Source: Chitinophagaceae bacterium UBA4411 (GTDB lineage: Bacteria > Bacteroidota > Bacteroidia > Chitinophagales > Chitinophagaceae). From it: a stretch of 64,000 nucleotides of DNA. Of this stretch, positions 61,068-64,000 are shown one piece after another. The translations under genes were made by a program, and so were the position numbers. The DNA lies in contig DGQP01000004.1 in the NCBI GenBank assembly GCA_002400415.1, positions 62,001 to 126,000 on the forward strand. Reading direction: 5' to 3'. The first letter of the stretch is position 1. Each line of letters starts with the position of its first letter. The notes beneath the pieces are model-generated. The model was not told where the DNA came from. It ran no database searches and was given only the letters and a program-made list of their open reading frames with translations.

Positions 61068-62390
61068 TTATGATGTCCAGGCAGGGCTGCCATCCTGGTA
61101 GTACCAGTTTTCTTTCACATCATCTGCTGTAAACTGAAGCATGGCAAAACCATTGAGTACCCGAAGTCGCTGCTGAATAGTTGTATTCGCTAATGGTTTA
61201 TTTGTGTAAAATGAAACAGAAGACGGGTTGCTTTGCAGCCATTCTGAATTGCCGATAGGTATAGCTGCATTGCCAAGGCAGCGGCATTTTACATTAGCTC
61301 CTGCCGATTGAGCTGAATACACCATTCCATTGTGTACATGGCCCCAGTACCAGTAATCCGGTTCCTTGCCCAAAGCGTTTACTACCTGATTCCATAGCGG
61401 CAGCTTATTCTGCCCGATGGTATCCAGCGGGTTGTGATGTGTAAGGATGCAAATTTTTTTCCCCTGCATTCCGGCCTGTTTCAGAAAAGCTAATTGGCCT
61501 GAATCAGTTATTACACCGGTCATAAACATGCTGCTGGTATCATAATATGCTGAATCGAGCCCTATAATAAGCCAGTTACCAAATTCGACCTGGAAATAAG
61601 TAGTGTTTTGCTGCGCTGCAAACAAAGGGGACGCCAGGGCAATGCCAAACAGGCCATTGGCTCCATAATACATTTCATGATTTGAATTGAGTGTAAAATT
61701 TCCAAGGGAGGCAACGGGCCAGCAATCAAGCAGCCTGGTCTTTTCTTCAAAGCCTGAGCCTGCATAATACACATCGCCAAGGTGAATGGAAAGATCCGGG
61801 TTCATTTTATTTATTTGCTGTCCTATTAACTGGGAAGGGCTGGCCGGCAGGTTGCCATCCGGGTAGCTGCCAGTACCCCAATCGCCGAATAAGGCTACAT
61901 TCAACTGGTTTTTGTTGCCGATGACAAGCGTCTTTGGGTTGTTGCCAAAACTGCTTTTCTGTATGATGCCCAGTTCAAGGCACATATAATAAATTAAGGC
62001 AAGGCTCCAGCCGGGGTCTACAATGGCGTAAGTAGCAAATGAAACGAGGGAGCCATCACCCATCAATACACCCTGTCCTTTCAGGGTGGTATCCCAGCTA
62101 CTCCAGTTGGCAGCAGTTATCTTGCTTGAAGGCATTCCAATGTCTTTCAGCATACCTGTGAGCCATGATGGGGCATCATTGTTCAGGAAGTATAAAGCCC
62201 AGGATGCTTCAATATTCCCCGGCGCATTTTCGGGCGGAGGATTGTCATTCATTAAATTGATAAGCTGTTGTTCGCTGTCCTGAAGGAAAGTCCAGAGACC
62301 GGTGTTTACAGTGGCGCCATTTTCAATGGCTTCTTTCATTTGCAGATACATCGGTTCCATCTGCTGTTGCAGTTCGGTTGAAATTTGCAT
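61068..62390 (-). CDS. Metallophosphoesterase, purple-acid-phosphatase-like
   Basis: The 440-residue protein has the calcineurin-like motifs in order: FGDWGTG (168-174), HLGDVYYAG (203-211), SNHEMYYG (236-243, Ser instead of Gly before Asn), THHNPLD (~312) and GHVHNG (~345). An unknown helical N-terminal region of ~150 residues precedes. No signal peptide. It resembles Bacteroidota proteins that hydrolyse phosphomono- or diesters, but the substrate is unknown. Confidence 0.87.
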   Translation of the reverse strand: MQISTELQQQMEPMYLQMKEAIENGATVNTGLWTFLQDSEQQLINLMNDNPPPENAPGNIEASWALYFLNNDAPSWLTGMLKDIGMPSSKITAANWSSWDTTLKGQGVLMGDGSLVSFATYAIVDPGWSLALIYYMCLELGIIQKSSFGNNPKTLVIGNKNQLNVALFGDWGTGSYPDGNLPASPSQLIGQQINKMNPDLSIHLGDVYYAGSGFEEKTRLLDCWPVASLGNFTLNSNHEMYYGANGLFGIALASPLFAAQQNTTYFQVEFGNWLIIGLDSAYYDTSSMFMTGVITDSGQLAFLKQAGMQGKKICILTHHNPLDTIGQNKLPLWNQVVNALGKEPDYWYWGHVHNGMVYSAQSAGANVKCRCLGNAAIPIGNSEWLQSNPSSVSFYTNKPLANTTIQQRLRVLNGFAMLQFTADDVKENWYYQDGSPAWTS

Positions 62391-62812
62391 AGAAGTTAGT
62401 TTAGTGGTTAATGATAAGGGAAGGTAAAAAACTTACCGGTGGGATCAATAAATATTTTACAGCGACCCATTACGGCTGTTGTGATGGAATTTTCAGGCGG
62501 GCTTTACCGGCAGGTGGGTAAACACGGTTTGTATCGTTGCTGTCATATTTTAAAAAAAAATGAAGACTGAGACAAACCATTCAATTGGTTCCTTCCCAAT
62601 ATTCTTTCTTGTGTATCTTTTGTGATGGACCTGAGTAGACGGACACAGCAATAAATGTAATGCCAGCTATCACGTCGGAGCACTACATAACGTTTCCGCC
62701 TGGGAAGAAAAAAAAGGTTCTGGCCAGGGTTTGAATGATGATGGATTTATACAAGCAATACTCTTTAATCTGCAAACTTTACCGAAGTTTGCAGATTAAA
62801 GACCTGTTAGTA
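62391..62812. other. Divergent non-coding region
   Basis: About 420 bases between the metallophosphoesterase start and the trmH start. It includes the perfect hairpin at 62762-62802, listed separately. Nothing else recognised. Confidence 0.55.
62762..62802. promoter_or_regulatory. Perfect 18-bp hairpin upstream of trmH
   Basis: TCTTTAATCTGCAAACTT (62762-62779) and its exact complement (62785-62802) are separated by TACCG. It ends 10 bases before the chosen trmH start. It has no T run after it, so it is not a plain terminator; it may be a leader control element, an RNase III site or an inverted-repeat relic. Confidence 0.6.
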
Positions 62813-63421
62813 ATGACCCCTGAACGCATAGCCAAACTTACCGGCGTATTAGTGAAACGGCAGCCGGACCTGACCGTGGTGCTGGAGAATGTATTTGATC
62901 CGCATAATATCTCGGCCGTTATGCGAACCTGCGATGCCGTGGGGCTGCAGGATATTTATATCCTTAACACAAAAATTCCCCGGCATAAAAAATGGGGGAC
63001 GAGGAGTTCATCCAGTGCTGCCAAATGGCTGACCATTCACCAGTTTGATCAGGCAGAAGAGTGTTTTTCATCCCTCAGGAAACGCTATTCAAAAATTTTA
63101 ACCACCCACTTAAGCAGCGATGCAGCAGACCTGTATGCCATCAATATGACCGAACCGGTTGCGCTGGTTTTCGGGAATGAACATAGCGGGGTAAGTGATG
63201 AGATCAGGGCATTGGCAGACGGAAATTTTATTATCCCGCAGATGGGGATCATTCAATCGCTGAATATCAGCGTGGCCTGTGCAGTGACATTATATGAAGC
63301 CTTTCGACAGAAGAGCGAAGCCGGTCATTACCAGCAACAGCGGCTGGATGAAGTCCGTTATAATGAACTTTTTAAAGAATGGGAGAATAACGGGCGGGAA
63401 GAGGCTAAATCAGATAATTAA
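62813..63421 (+). CDS. TrmH/SpoU-family 2'-O-ribose RNA methyltransferase
   Basis: The 202-residue SPOUT enzyme has motif 1 NISAVMRTCDAVG (32-44), motif 2 ALVFGNEHSGVSDE (~115-128) and motif 3 IPQMGIIQSLNISVA (~140-154), with the trefoil-knot pattern. TrmH proteins methylate the 2'-O of guanosine 18 in tRNA; the length matches that group rather than the longer RlmB. The ATG at 62813 gives the normal MTPERIAKL start. The longer frame from 62735 would run through the hairpin. Confidence 0.9.
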   Translation: MTPERIAKLTGVLVKRQPDLTVVLENVFDPHNISAVMRTCDAVGLQDIYILNTKIPRHKKWGTRSSSSAAKWLTIHQFDQAEECFSSLRKRYSKILTTHLSSDAADLYAINMTEPVALVFGNEHSGVSDEIRALADGNFIIPQMGIIQSLNISVACAVTLYEAFRQKSEAGHYQQQRLDEVRYNELFKEWENNGREEAKSDN

Positions 63422-63434
63422 AATGTTTGTATTG

Positions 63435-63926
63435 ATGAAAACGATCAGGATCATACTGGTTGCTATGTTTTTTTCTTCCTGTGTAACCAGTTTTTCGCAG
63501 GAGATAAAAAGTATAAAAATTACGGAACTGGAAAAGATGATTGCTGAAAGCAGTACTCCGCTGATCATCAATTTCTGGGCAACCTGGTGCAAGCCCTGTA
63601 TTGAAGAAATCCCTTATTTCCAGGCAGAAGCCGCCACACATAAAGCGGACAGCTTACAACTTCTGCTCGTCAGCCTGGATATGAAAGGAATGTACCCGAA
63701 AGGCTTATCTTCTTTTGTGAAGAAAAGAAAAATCAACGCCACAGTTGTCTTTTTAGACGAGACGAATGCCGACTATTTTTGCCCCAAGGTGGATGAAAAA
63801 TGGTCAGGAGCTATTCCTGCCAGTCTATTTGTCAACAATAGGACAGGGTACAGGAAGTTTGTGGAAGATCAGCTCTCTGAAGAAGAACTGAAAAAAGAAA
63901 TCATGGCTATACTTGGAAAGAACTAA
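63435..63926 (+). CDS. TlpA-like exported thioredoxin
   Basis: The 163-residue thioredoxin-fold protein has a hydrophobic N terminus with a possible lipobox FSSC (Cys 16) and the active site WCKPC (51-55). IPASLFVNN supplies the cis-Pro loop. It should act as a periplasmic disulfide reductase. A start at 63423 is also possible. It follows the methyltransferase gene by 13 bases. Confidence 0.88.
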   Translation: MKTIRIILVAMFFSSCVTSFSQEIKSIKITELEKMIAESSTPLIINFWATWCKPCIEEIPYFQAEAATHKADSLQLLLVSLDMKGMYPKGLSSFVKKRKINATVVFLDETNADYFCPKVDEKWSGAIPASLFVNNRTGYRKFVEDQLSEEELKKEIMAILGKN

Positions 63927-64000
63927 ACAGCTTCCTCTCTTTCCATCTCTTCCTTTGCTTTCGCCAGTATATACATAAAATAAACAGCTGCCCCGAGACT
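63923..64000 (-). CDS. C-terminal end of a membrane protein gene, 5' part outside window
   Basis: The minus strand is open to the window edge. Its last 25 residues (SLGAAVYFMYILAKAKEEME, then REEAV) form a hydrophobic helix followed by a charged tail. The stop overlaps the thioredoxin stop by three bases. The family cannot be told. Confidence 0.5.
   Translation of the reverse strand, partial: SLGAAVYFMYILAKAKEEMEREEAV

Noticed and set aside
62625..62655. Sequence GACCTGAGTAGACGGACACAG resembling an IS3-type end
   Set aside because: Only a vague memory match; no transposase or partner inverted repeat found nearby.

Overview
The window is chromosomal DNA from a Bacteroidota, most likely a member of the Chitinophagaceae. 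The evidence is the gene families present: DUF5686 and TonB-dependent receptor outer-membrane proteins, a protein with a type B C-terminal sorting domain for the type IX secretion system, tandem DUF1080 with a TAT-type Gfo/Idh oxidoreductase, DUF4199 and PIG-L. Promoter-like boxes of the Bacteroidota form TAnnTTTG and mostly weak Shine-Dalgarno sites agree. The species cannot be named from the sequence.

Region 1-16.9 kb is ordinary, mostly single-gene chromosome: the 3' part of a type I pullulanase, a Ppx/Hsp70-fold exported protein, DinB-like proteins, a glycine-rich RRM protein, an SDR with a short AraC regulator, small lipoproteins, a DUF1080-Gfo/Idh pair and a DUF5686 outer-membrane protein. 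At 17.3 kb is lepA (EF4), with a hairpin abutting an unusually strong Shine-Dalgarno sequence.

Region 20.2-27.5 kb is a minus-strand surface-glycan block. It holds a complete set for GDP-D-glycero-alpha-D-manno-heptose (gmhA, hddA, and a fused HddC-GmhB protein), two glycosyltransferases, a DUF4199 membrane protein and a dihydroorotase homologue that has lost its metal ligands and catalytic Asp. A CdiI-like immunity protein gene is translationally coupled inside the heptose genes.

Two tRNA-Pro genes (GGG and CGG anticodons) lie at 27.6-27.8 kb. A frameshifted, truncated tyrosine integrase follows directly, and a second, smaller relic of a related integrase lies at 51.3 kb. Between them (28-51 kb) is accessory-looking and partly AT-rich DNA: exported and T9SS proteins, an orphan HsdR-N nuclease-like protein, a possible structured RNA at 35.5 kb, a four-gene two-component cluster (multi-PAS kinase, Rcp1-type regulator, REC-PAS-kinase, NarL-type regulator), a PAS-LuxR regulator, a TonB-dependent receptor, two alpha/beta hydrolases, and an ECF sigma factor with a membrane partner.

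Region 51.4-64 kb is mostly minus strand: an MBL-fold hydrolase, an AraC regulator followed by SDR, aldehyde dehydrogenase and SDR genes, a large AsmA-family protein, DUF2200 and a metallophosphoesterase. On the plus strand are a TrmH-type rRNA/tRNA methyltransferase preceded by an 18-bp perfect hairpin, a TlpA-like thioredoxin, and the tail of one further minus-strand gene.

The most interesting unexplained signals are a dyad motif ACTGA-N4-TCAGT, seen three times at 44.3-47.4 kb and once at 16.9 kb; the possible structured RNA at 35.5 kb; the hairpin before trmH; the paired integrase relics; and the immunity gene inside the heptose operon. All coordinates and counts were read by eye; no searches or folding were run.
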